This document shows positions 34,028-41,778 of a DNA stretch of 64,000 bases, in pieces (the stretch's first letter is position 1; each line of letters opens with the position of its first letter). Source of the stretch: Frigoriglobus tundricola (GTDB lineage Bacteria > Planctomycetota > Planctomycetia > Gemmatales > Gemmataceae); contig NZ_CP053452.2 in assembly GCF_013128195.2 (NCBI RefSeq), forward strand, positions 8,804,001-8,868,000, given 5' to 3'. Position numbers and translations under genes: made by a program. The notes beneath the pieces are model-generated. The model saw only the letters and a list, made by a program, of their open reading frames with translations. It was not told the DNA's origin and ran no database searches.

Positions 34028-34945
34028 TCAGATCCGATCCGCCAGGTACCCTTCCACCCGCCGGAAGTACCACAAGCCGCTCACGAGAACGACCGCCGCG
34101 GCTCCCGCCCCGAGCAGGACCGTCAGCGTGGGGAACGGGCCGCCGAACAGCGCCCAGCGGAACCCGTCCACCGCTCCCGTCATCGGGTTGAGCGCGACCA
34201 GCGGGCGCCACCGCTCCGGGATCAGGACGTCAGTGGCATAGACCACCGGGCTGAGGAAGAACCCGATCTGGAGGGCGAACGGGACCGCGAACCCGGTGTC
34301 GCGGTAGATCGCGTTCAGGGCCGACATCCACGCTCCCACGGCCAGGGCGGACACCGAACCGAGCAGCACGAACAGCGGCGCGAAAACGAGCGTCCACGCC
34401 GGCACCACCCCATAAACCGCGAACACCCCGCCGACCACCGCCAGACCGACGGCGAAGTCCACGAGCGCCGCGACCAGCACGGCGAGCGGCAACACGAGCC
34501 GCGGGAAGTACACCTTGCCGATCAGGTTCTGGTTCGCGACCAGGCACCCCGTCATCTGGCCGACGGAGCCAGCAAACAGTTGCCACAGCACCACACCGGG
34601 CAGCACGAACACACCGTACGGGACGCCACCGGCGGCCGGCGTGTTTCCGAGCAGGCCGAACAGAAGCACGAAAATCAGTGCCGTGGCAAGCGGTTGGATG
34701 ACCGACCAGGCCACCCCGATCACCGCCTGTCGGTACTTCACCTTGAGATCGCGGACCGCCAACATCCCGAGCAGATCCCGGTACCGCCACAGCTCGCGCA
34801 GGTCGAGGAGCCGCCAACGGGCGACCGCGCCGTGATATTGCAGCCCCGGGGCCGTTTCGCCCGCACGGGCGACGGACGGGGGGAGCGCGGCCGACGGGTC
34901 GGGCGCTGCGGTCGAGTCTCGCGGGGACGCCTCAGCAGAAGTCAT
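34028..34945 (-). CDS. Polysaccharide ABC exporter permease (Wzm/KpsM/TagG-type)
   Basis: A 305-residue ABC-2 type membrane protein. After a hydrophilic start, RYRDLLGMLAVRDLKVKYRQ and AVIGVAWSVIQPLATALIF are the family's conserved amphipathic and first-helix blocks. About six membrane helices follow (for example VPYGVFVLPGVVLWQLFAG and VLVAALVDFAVGLAVVGG). The C-terminal ALNPMTGAVDGFRWALFGG is also conserved. It forms the channel through which the undecaprenyl-linked polymer leaves the cytoplasm. It is directly upstream of its ATPase partner. Confidence 0.9.
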   Translation of the reverse strand: MTSAEASPRDSTAAPDPSAALPPSVARAGETAPGLQYHGAVARWRLLDLRELWRYRDLLGMLAVRDLKVKYRQAVIGVAWSVIQPLATALIFVLLFGLLGNTPAAGGVPYGVFVLPGVVLWQLFAGSVGQMTGCLVANQNLIGKVYFPRLVLPLAVLVAALVDFAVGLAVVGGVFAVYGVVPAWTLVFAPLFVLLGSVSALAVGAWMSALNAIYRDTGFAVPFALQIGFFLSPVVYATDVLIPERWRPLVALNPMTGAVDGFRWALFGGPFPTLTVLLGAGAAAVVLVSGLWYFRRVEGYLADRI

Positions 34946-35138
34946 TCGATCGGGTACGCCGTGGCAGGTGCGGATCTCGAACCGGATGTTGGTCTAACGG
35001 TGTTCAACCCCGCCGACCACACACCACGAACGAATTCGCAGTCCCTTCACATTCTTTCTCCGCGCCTCGACCCCGAGCCCGGTTGGGTCGATCGGGTCGC
35101 CGATCACGGCGCCCGGCCCGCCCGCGTCGCACCCGTGA

Positions 35139-35507
35139 TCACTGGCCGGGGCGCTCGGCGGCCGCGTGGCGCTCCTCCAGTCGCCGCAACCGTTCCTCGA
35201 CCAGCGCCAATTCCTGCGTGAGGCGGACGTTCCGGCGGTACATCGTGGTCAGCGTCACCGAGATGGCAAACGCGAACAAGTAGATCACAGTCAGGGCGAT
35301 GAACAGGACCGCGGCGGGGTAGCTCAGGTGGGCCTTTTCGGCGAACGTGCGGAGCAGTTCCGGAAATAAGCCCACCACGAGAAGCAGGGAGGCCAATGTC
35401 ACCCAGCCGGCGGCGTACTTCTCCCGCAGCTCGCGGCGGCGCACCCAATATAAGGTGATCCCGAACGCGCACACCCCCCCGACCGTCATGAGCAGTTCGG
35501 CGTTCAT
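35139..35507 (-). CDS. DUF2304 membrane protein
   Basis: A 122-residue protein with three membrane helices (about 4-22, 34-54 and 64-88) and a short coiled-coil tail (TQELALVEERLRRLEERHA). The central motif WVRRRELREKYAAGWV matches DUF2304, a family that habitually sits beside DPM1-type GT2 enzymes, as here. It may anchor or assist that enzyme at the membrane (inference from context). Its ATG overlaps the glycosyltransferase stop by 4 nt. Confidence 0.82.
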   Translation of the reverse strand: MNAELLMTVGGVCAFGITLYWVRRRELREKYAAGWVTLASLLLVVGLFPELLRTFAEKAHLSYPAAVLFIALTVIYLFAFAISVTLTTMYRRNVRLTQELALVEERLRRLEERHAAAERPGQ

Positions 35508-36241
35508 GCGACGACCAACTCCGTGCCGCGTAAGCGGTCGAACACGATCGCCATCGTCACTTTCGTCATGTAGTAGACCGTGCCCAATCGGCGGATCGAG
35601 GACACGCCGCCCGCGCGCTCGGACATGGTCACCGGTAACTCCCCGACCCGCAACTTGTTCCGCGCGCACCAGAACAGCGACTCCGGTTCGGGATAATCCT
35701 CCGGATAGTGTTCGGCGAACCGGCGCCACGCCCGCGGCCCGGCACACCGGAGCCCACTGGTCGGGTCCGTCACCCGCACCCCCGATAGTGCGCCGATCAG
35801 GGCGGCGAAGAACCGGATGCCCACCCGCCGCGCCGCGGTCGAGCGGAACCCGGCGCCCGCCGGGTCCAGAAACCGCGAGCCGATGCACAGGTCGAGGCCG
35901 TCCCGCTCGCACCGCTCGACGAGGGGCACCACCGCCGCCGCGTCGTGCTGGCCGTCCGCGTCGAACTGAATCACGTAGTCGTACCCGCCGCGGGCGAGCG
36001 CGAACCGGTACCCGCTCTGAACGGCCACCCCGATGCCCGAGTTCACCGGCAGGTGCAGGACGTGAACCGGCAGCCGAGAGGTCAGGCGCCGCGCAACGGC
36101 CCCGGTTCCGTCGGTCGAGCCGTCGTCAACGACGAGGACCTCGTAGCCCGCCGGAAGTCGATCCAGCGACGCGACCGTTCGCGCAAGGGAGTCTTCTTCG
36201 TTAAAGGCCGGCATCACGATGAGGTTGCGCATGGGCGTCAT
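35504..36241 (-). CDS. Glycosyltransferase family 2, DPM1-like (dolichyl/polyprenyl-phosphate sugar synthase type)
   Basis: A 245-residue GT2 enzyme. It has LIVMPAFNEEDSLARTVASL, VLVVDDGSTDGTGAVA and the nucleotide/metal site FDADGQHD with GSRFL, as in polyprenyl-phosphate mannose/glucose synthases. It probably makes a polyprenyl-phosphate sugar donor, which fits the adjacent DUF2304 membrane protein. The ATG at 36241 overlaps the upstream GT2 stop by 4 nt. A polyprenyl-phosphate sugar could also feed the GT39 enzyme at the start of the window (speculative). Confidence 0.86.
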   Translation of the reverse strand: MTPMRNLIVMPAFNEEDSLARTVASLDRLPAGYEVLVVDDGSTDGTGAVARRLTSRLPVHVLHLPVNSGIGVAVQSGYRFALARGGYDYVIQFDADGQHDAAAVVPLVERCERDGLDLCIGSRFLDPAGAGFRSTAARRVGIRFFAALIGALSGVRVTDPTSGLRCAGPRAWRRFAEHYPEDYPEPESLFWCARNKLRVGELPVTMSERAGGVSSIRRLGTVYYMTKVTMAIVFDRLRGTELVVA

Positions 36242-37140
36242 CCGATGTCGGGGGCGGACAGGCGGGCGAGCAACTGTGCCTTGGGCCAGGCGGCGGCAAA
36301 GTGGCAGCGGGCGACGTCCTGCAGCGCCCGGAAGACCAGGTGCAACCGGACCATCACTTTCGACCGACCGGCGCGGGCGACAGCCGACCAGCCGCGGGCC
36401 GCGCCCTCGGCCGCCCATTCGTCGTAAAGGGCCGCTTCTTCCACAAATTTCAGCAGGCTCTGCGTGTAGCCGGCGGTCGCGTTCTCCGCGTGGCGGCGGT
36501 AGGCATATGCGACGTCCGGGAGCCCGACTAGTTCGTCCCCGTCGGCGAGCACGCGCGCGAAGAACGCCAGATCCAGCACGCACCGCCAGCGCGGGTCGAA
36601 CCGGCGCGGGCCGATGACGTTCCGCCGGTAACAGACCGTCGGGCACATGATGCTGTTGACCCGCAGCAACCGCGCGAGAGCCCGGTGCCCGCTCAGGCGC
36701 CGGGGCCGGCGACCCACGGGCGCCAGCACGCGTTTCACCCAGTCCACGAACGAAAACACCGGCTCGCCGGTCGGACCGATCACCCGCGCGCCGCAGAACA
36801 GGGCCGCGCAGTCGGGAAAAGCCGCGGCGCCCGCGCGGATCACCTGCGTGTACTCGGGAAGCAACTCGTCGTCGGCATGGAGGAGCGTGACGAGGTCGGT
36901 GTCGGCCAGATCCAGGCACCGGTTCCAGTTGCCCGCCATGCCGAGCGTGCGGCCGTTCCGAACGTACCGCACCCGCTCGTCGCGGCAGTCGAGCACGCGT
37001 TCGGCGTCACCGCCCGGACTGTCGTCGCAGACCAAGAGCCGCCACTCGGGCGCGGTCTGAGCGGCAACGCTCGCGACCGTCCGGGCCAGGTACTCCAGCC
37101 CCCGATAGAACGGGACGGCGAAGGTGATCGGACCAGGCAT
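36238..37140 (-). CDS. Glycosyltransferase family 2
   Basis: A 300-residue GT2 enzyme. It starts MPGPITFAVPFYRGLEYLAR and has the nucleotide-site LLVCDDSPGGDAERV, GMAGNWNRCLDLA and the metal motif LLHADDELLPEYTQ. The C-terminus is helical and Arg/Ala-rich with no membrane segment. The ATG at 37140 is chosen since the fold begins there; the open frame extends about 47 codons upstream without family similarity. It is the first gene of the minus-strand polysaccharide run, 275 bp after the sigma-factor gene. Confidence 0.82.
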   Translation of the reverse strand: MPGPITFAVPFYRGLEYLARTVASVAAQTAPEWRLLVCDDSPGGDAERVLDCRDERVRYVRNGRTLGMAGNWNRCLDLADTDLVTLLHADDELLPEYTQVIRAGAAAFPDCAALFCGARVIGPTGEPVFSFVDWVKRVLAPVGRRPRRLSGHRALARLLRVNSIMCPTVCYRRNVIGPRRFDPRWRCVLDLAFFARVLADGDELVGLPDVAYAYRRHAENATAGYTQSLLKFVEEAALYDEWAAEGAARGWSAVARAGRSKVMVRLHLVFRALQDVARCHFAAAWPKAQLLARLSAPDIG

Positions 37141-37367
37141 TTTGGCCGGATCACTCGCACTCACCTGCACCCTCGGGGTCGGTATCCCACACGTCGTTTG
37201 AAGATCGTTCCCACGCGGTTGTTGAAGTGAAACGGTATTGTCCCCTCCGGCACACCACAAGTGGGGACGCGGGACCGTCACACGATCTTCTCGAAAGCCT
37301 CATTGCAAGTCAGCTCGGCGGGGGATTCAAAAGGCGTTCGCAGCGAGTTGCGCAACAGAAATGCGAA

Positions 37368-37393
37368 CCGGGGCGCATCTCTCTGCGCCCCGG
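37368..37393 (-). terminator. Intrinsic terminator-like hairpin after the ECF/SLBB gene
   Basis: CCGGGGCGCA (37368-37377) and its exact complement (37384-37393) form a 10-bp stem with a 6-nt loop, 22 bp beyond the stop of the minus-strand sigma-factor gene. The downstream side is only moderately T-rich. It separates the sigma-factor gene from the polysaccharide cluster. Confidence 0.7.
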
Positions 37394-37415
37394 AAGTTCG
37401 ATGAGGTAACGTCGT

Positions 37416-39461
37416 TCACTTCGAGGGCTTCGCCTGCAAAAATAGTCGATCACCGGCTTTGAGTTGGTAGTTCGTCCTCACTTCGCCGCGCTTCGTGATC
37501 GCAACCAAATCGACCGGCAGAATCGCCTCATCTCGCACCACCCAAACACTCACCCCCTCCGGTTTGATGGCTGGGCCAGGGATGTGCACCAAGATGTCAA
37601 GTATCGATTCGTTGCCCGTCGCTTTCACCTGAATCACCTTTTCGGCCGCGGTCAGTGTTCGAATGTGAATCGCGAGAACCTTATCGTCTGGGGCCGGCGC
37701 GGCCGGGCCGGGTTTCTTCGCGTCCGCGAGCGCCTTCTCGGCGGCGGCGAGCTTCACCTTCGCCGCTTGTAAGTTCGCGGTCGCCTGCGCCAACTCGACC
37801 TGGGCGAGTTCCGCCTGGGCACGGGCGCGCTGAACCTGCATCGAGGCGTAACTTACCTGAACGTCCCGCAGCACCTTCTCCTGTAAGAGGAGAGCGTCCG
37901 CCCGCCGCCGGAGCAGCTCCAACTCCGCTTCGATTTTCGCCTTATCGTTCTCGTCGATGGCGGCCCGGAGCGCGGCCTCGAGTCTCTTCCTGGCTTCCAC
38001 CAGCCGCGCCCGTTCCTCAGCCTGGGGCTCCTCGTTCGGCTCGGCGCGCGTCAGTTCCAACACGATCACACCGTCGCCGGTGAATTTGGCCGGGCGCTTG
38101 CCATCAGCGGACAGCGCCAGCCGCACGCCGAGGTCGGCGGTCTGAAGACCGGGGCCACAGATGCCGCTCGCCATCTGGTTTCTGATGAACCCCAGATGCT
38201 GGCGGGGCACTTTGGACGCAGTATGGCAACTGATGCAGGTGCCAACGGGAGCAGTGAACTCGTAAATCCCTTTGCGAACCGGCAGGTTCGGAGCGTCCAA
38301 GTCGATCGTGGCCGGGTGTTCGATAGAATCGGGCCGTTGTTCGGCATGGGTCACCGAGAACACGTACTCGCGCTGCTTCCACCCTCCCTCCGCGTGCTCG
38401 TATGGCATACGCAGGGTATTGCCGGTAACTTCGACGATCCACGGATCTTTCGGGTTCGTGACCTTCGTTCGCCCGTCTCCTTCGGTGAGCGCAACCACGC
38501 GCCACGTCCCCTGGAGGCGATCGCGATCGGTCACCGGTTGGGCCGGCGGAAGGCCGGCCCTCTTAGGAGGGTCAGCGGCCTTGACGAGCGGCACAGGCGC
38601 GCGGCCCGGCCCCTGCGGATCCTTCGGCTGACCGCCCGCTCCCGCTCCGTCACCGATGCCCGTCGAGGCGAACGCCCCGAAGCCGAGCGCGCACGCGACG
38701 AACACGGCGGCGGTCATCGCCTTCAGTTTGAAGAGAGCCATACTCCGTACCACCCCTTCTGCTAGCGCCGCGACCGGTGCGGGCGCGGCGCCCGCCGTCC
38801 CGATCGCGACATCGATTGTGATTTGAACGGCCGCTGCGGAGGCGGCCCCGTTCGCCAAGAGGGCCGCGAGCCCGGTGGCGGGAAGCGCCAGGCCCGTGCC
38901 CCGGAGCCGGTCCGCGAGCAGCGCGCGAGCACGAGCCAGCCGGCCGGACAACGTCCCCTCGCTCCAGCCCAGGCGCTCGGCCGCGTCCCTCCGGCTCAGC
39001 CCCTCCAGGTCACACGCGACGACCGCCGCCCGGTACGCGGCCGGCAATTTGAGCACGACGCGGTGAACGGCTTCCGCCAGATCGAAATCGGGTGCGGGCC
39101 GCTCCGCGCCCGGCTCGTCTCCGAGCGGCTGCTCGCGACCCGCCCGGCGCCCGCGAACCGCCCGCGCCTTGAGCGCAACGCGGTGCGCGACCCCGAACAG
39201 CCACGACGAAACCGCCTCGCGCGGCCACACGTCGGCCGCCCGCCGGGCAAGGACGAGAAAAGTCGCCTGGAACGCGTCCTCCGCGTCCTGTTGGTGCCGG
39301 AGTACGCGCCGACACGTGGCGAACACCAACCCGGCGTGGCGGTGGACGAGGGCCGCGAACGCGGCCTGATCACCGGCAAGAAACGCGTCGAGTAACGGCC
39401 CATCACCCGCGGGCAGAGAGTCACGCTTCAGACGGGAGAATCGGGCCAGCGTTGTGTTCAC
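37416..39461 (-). CDS. ECF sigma factor with membrane-spanning sensory tail: TIGR03067-like domain with CxxCH, coiled coil, SLBB-like C-terminus
   Basis: A 681-residue protein. Residues about 20-180 are an ECF sigma factor: region 2 with LLDAFLAGDQAAFAALVHRH and QDAEDAFQATFLVLARRA, and region 4 with LPAAYRAAVVACDLEGLSRR and DAAERLGWSEGTLSGRLARA. One membrane helix follows (about 240-262). The exported part has a Pro-rich linker, a TIGR03067-like domain (DRLQGTWRVVALTEGDG) containing CISCH (409-413, a heme-c motif), an Ala/Glu-rich coiled coil (about 465-565) and a C-terminal 85 residues with VWVVRDEAILPVDLVAITKR and NYQLKAGDRLFLQAK, typical of SLBB/polysaccharide-export beta-grasp domains. 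The start is GTG at 39461 with GAGGAGG 4 nt upstream. No separate anti-sigma gene is adjacent. Confidence 0.82.
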   Translation of the reverse strand: MNTTLARFSRLKRDSLPAGDGPLLDAFLAGDQAAFAALVHRHAGLVFATCRRVLRHQQDAEDAFQATFLVLARRAADVWPREAVSSWLFGVAHRVALKARAVRGRRAGREQPLGDEPGAERPAPDFDLAEAVHRVVLKLPAAYRAAVVACDLEGLSRRDAAERLGWSEGTLSGRLARARALLADRLRGTGLALPATGLAALLANGAASAAAVQITIDVAIGTAGAAPAPVAALAEGVVRSMALFKLKAMTAAVFVACALGFGAFASTGIGDGAGAGGQPKDPQGPGRAPVPLVKAADPPKRAGLPPAQPVTDRDRLQGTWRVVALTEGDGRTKVTNPKDPWIVEVTGNTLRMPYEHAEGGWKQREYVFSVTHAEQRPDSIEHPATIDLDAPNLPVRKGIYEFTAPVGTCISCHTASKVPRQHLGFIRNQMASGICGPGLQTADLGVRLALSADGKRPAKFTGDGVIVLELTRAEPNEEPQAEERARLVEARKRLEAALRAAIDENDKAKIEAELELLRRRADALLLQEKVLRDVQVSYASMQVQRARAQAELAQVELAQATANLQAAKVKLAAAEKALADAKKPGPAAPAPDDKVLAIHIRTLTAAEKVIQVKATGNESILDILVHIPGPAIKPEGVSVWVVRDEAILPVDLVAITKRGEVRTNYQLKAGDRLFLQAKPSK

Positions 39462-40059
39462 CGTGCCTCCTCGGTTGGTCGCTCTTACTGGGGAATTGCC
39501 TGTGCGCGGGCCGGCGCGTACGCAGTTTTGGCATTTCACCCCGCCCCGCGGCCCGAATCCCAGCCCCACCCGACCACGAAACACCAAATACTGGGCGCCA
39601 AACAGGAACACGCGGTTGCAGGCCGCTTTTGGTCTCGCCATAATACCGCAAAGCCTCGCCCGGTCAGGACGCGCAGGGCGAGATAATCACCGGTCGCGGT
39701 CGTCCCGCCACCGGACCCACGGACGGTAGTTTGTTCAACCTTAATTAAAGATACCGGTTCGCCCGTCGCACCTCGGACCCGCGCTGGGAGCGGGCTTGAC
39801 ACCGACGACCGCGGTTCATCGTGGAAGCGAGTGTGGATCGGAGTGCGTGTGACTGCTGGAAGGCTCGGATCCCGATAACGACGCCATCTTTCACTCGCGC
39901 CGAAACTCGCACTCGCGTTTTACGGTGGCAGCGACTGCCGATCATGCGGAGTTGGGCCCCCGTGCCCTGATACCCCCCGCGCGCGGCCGGACCACCCGGT
40001 CGCGGCGCGGTTCGTCCGCTCTGCCGAGTTCCGACGGGCCGCCGATGGGAGTGGCCCTC
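39462..40059. other. Gene-free region between the divergent ECF/SLBB gene and RNase Y
   Basis: This stretch of about 600 bp has no supported coding sequence; its open frames lack family similarity. It is the shared upstream region of two divergent genes and contains an AT-rich patch near 39738-39752 (ACCTTAATTAAAGA) that may mark a promoter. No RNA gene was recognised. Confidence 0.45.
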
Positions 40060-40224
40060 ATGGACCCGCTACACGTCGGCGGGCTTGCCGTCGTCGCCGC
40101 CCTTCTGGGCGTCGGCGGCACGTACCTCGTCGTGCGCCGCCTGTCCCCGCCCGGCCCGACCCGCGCGACCCGGCCCTCGACGCCGAAACCGCCCGCCGCG
40201 CCGAGGCCCGCGGCGCCGAACTGA
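40060..40224 (+). other. RNase Y membrane anchor, out of frame with the rest of the gene
   Basis: The ATG at 40060 starts MDPLHVGGLAVVAALLGVGG, a single membrane helix of the kind that begins every RNase Y, followed by TYLVVRRL. The frame then becomes Pro-rich and stops at 40224. The coiled coil of RNase Y continues without a break in the other frame from about 40140 (PARPDPRDPALDAETARRAE). One missing base in the C/G-rich stretch about 40140-40170 would restore a normal protein. Confidence 0.75.
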
Positions 40225-40322
40225 TCGAGCAGTCCCGCCGCGACGCCGAGCAGATCGTCCGCGAGGCCGAACTGAAGGCCCGCGACGACGCGTTCCGGCG
40301 GCGCGAGGAACTCGCGCGCGAG

Positions 40323-41660
40323 ATGGACGTCGCGCGCGCCGAGCTCCGCGACCAGGAGCGCCGCCTCGAAAAGCGCGAGGACGCGGTCGAGCAGCAGCAG
40401 CGCGAGCTGGTGCGCAAGGAGAAGCTGCTCGACGCTCATAAGGAGAAGCTGGCCGACCGCAAGGACGCCCTGGAGAAGAAGGCCAAGCACCTCGACGAGC
40501 TGGTCGAGGCGGAAATGAAGAAGCTACACGAAATCACCAGCCTGTCGCCCGAGGCGGCGCGGGCGATGCTGCTCGACCGGCTGTCACGGGAACTGGCCGA
40601 AGAGGTCGCGGCGAAGATCCGCCAGCACGAGGAGCGGCTGAAGCAACAGGCCGAGCAGAAGGCCCGGGAAATCGTCACCGTGGCCATCCAGCGGTACGCG
40701 GCCGATCAGACCGCCGGCGCGACCGTTAGCACGGTGGACATCCCGTCTGACGACATGAAGGGGCGGATCATTGGTCGGGAGGGGCGGAACATCCGCACCT
40801 TCGAGAAGCTCACGGGCGTGGACGTGATCGTAGACGACACGCCGGGTGTGGTCATCGTCTCCGCGTTCGACAACGTCCGCCGCGAAACGGCCCGGCTCGC
40901 GCTCACGAAACTGATCCAGGACGGCCGCATCCACCCGAGCCGGATCGAAGAGGTGGTGCTCGAGACGCAGGCGGAGATGGAGAAGCACATTCAGGAGTTG
41001 GGCAACCAGGCCGTTCTGGACGCCGACGTGCAACCGCCGCACGAGAAAATCGTGTACCTCCTCGGCCGCCTCCGGTTCCGCACCAGTTACAGCCAGAACG
41101 TCCTGGCCCACTCGGTTGAGGTGGCCCACCTGTGCGGGCTCATGGCATCGGAACTGGGGCTGAACCCGCAGTTGGCCCGGCGGTGCGGGCTGCTCCACGA
41201 CGTGGGCAAGGCGGCCGACCACGAGATGGAGGGCGGGCACCCGAAAGTCGGGGCGGAGCTGGCGAAGCGCTACGGCGAGACGAGCAAGGAAGTCCTGCAC
41301 GCGATCGCCGGCCACCACGACGACGTGACCGTGGACAACATTTACACGGTCCTGGTCGCGGCGGCGGACGCGATCAGTGCGAGCCGGCCCGGCGCGCGGC
41401 GCGAGACCCTCGAGAAGTACGTGAAGCGGCTCGCGGACCTGGAAGCGGTGGCGTGCGGCTTCCCGGAAGTGGATCAGGCGTACGCGATCCAGGCCGGGCG
41501 CGAGCTGCGCGTGATCGCCAACGCCCACCGCACCACGGACGCCGACGCCGTCCGCGTCTGCCGCGACATCGCCCGCGCCATCGAGCAGCAACTCGACTAC
41601 CCGGGGGAGATCAAGGTCACCGTCATCCGCGAGAGCCGCGCCACCGACACGGCGAAGTGA
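40323..41660 (+). CDS. rny: Ribonuclease Y (body of the gene; N-terminal anchor in another frame)
   Basis: 445 residues from the first in-frame ATG. The frame is in fact open from about 40140 and contains RNase Y coiled coil throughout. After the coiled coil, a KH domain has GRIIGREGRNIRTFEKLTG and the HD domain has HDVGKAADHEMEGGHP with the HD metal pair and a downstream AIAGHHDDVTVDN. RNase Y is the membrane-bound endonuclease that starts mRNA decay in many bacteria. The anchor lies in the +1 frame upstream (40060-40224). Either the sequence has a 1-nt error or a soluble enzyme is made from an internal start. Length with the anchor would be about 535 residues, normal for the family. Confidence 0.92.
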   Translation: MDVARAELRDQERRLEKREDAVEQQQRELVRKEKLLDAHKEKLADRKDALEKKAKHLDELVEAEMKKLHEITSLSPEAARAMLLDRLSRELAEEVAAKIRQHEERLKQQAEQKAREIVTVAIQRYAADQTAGATVSTVDIPSDDMKGRIIGREGRNIRTFEKLTGVDVIVDDTPGVVIVSAFDNVRRETARLALTKLIQDGRIHPSRIEEVVLETQAEMEKHIQELGNQAVLDADVQPPHEKIVYLLGRLRFRTSYSQNVLAHSVEVAHLCGLMASELGLNPQLARRCGLLHDVGKAADHEMEGGHPKVGAELAKRYGETSKEVLHAIAGHHDDVTVDNIYTVLVAAADAISASRPGARRETLEKYVKRLADLEAVACGFPEVDQAYAIQAGRELRVIANAHRTTDADAVRVCRDIARAIEQQLDYPGEIKVTVIRESRATDTAK

Positions 41661-41778
41661 GATCCCGAACCCGGAGCCGGACGCGCGTCAGGTTCCCCGC
41701 CGTGTGTGGGAACGCGGAACTATTCCTCCCCCTTGGCGGCATCTCTTCTGAGCGGGAAGCACCATCAGGGGAGATGTT

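Noticed and set aside
40140..40224. Programmed -1 frameshift in rny
   Set aside because: No classic slippery heptamer or clear downstream stem was seen; a one-base error in the C/G run is simpler.
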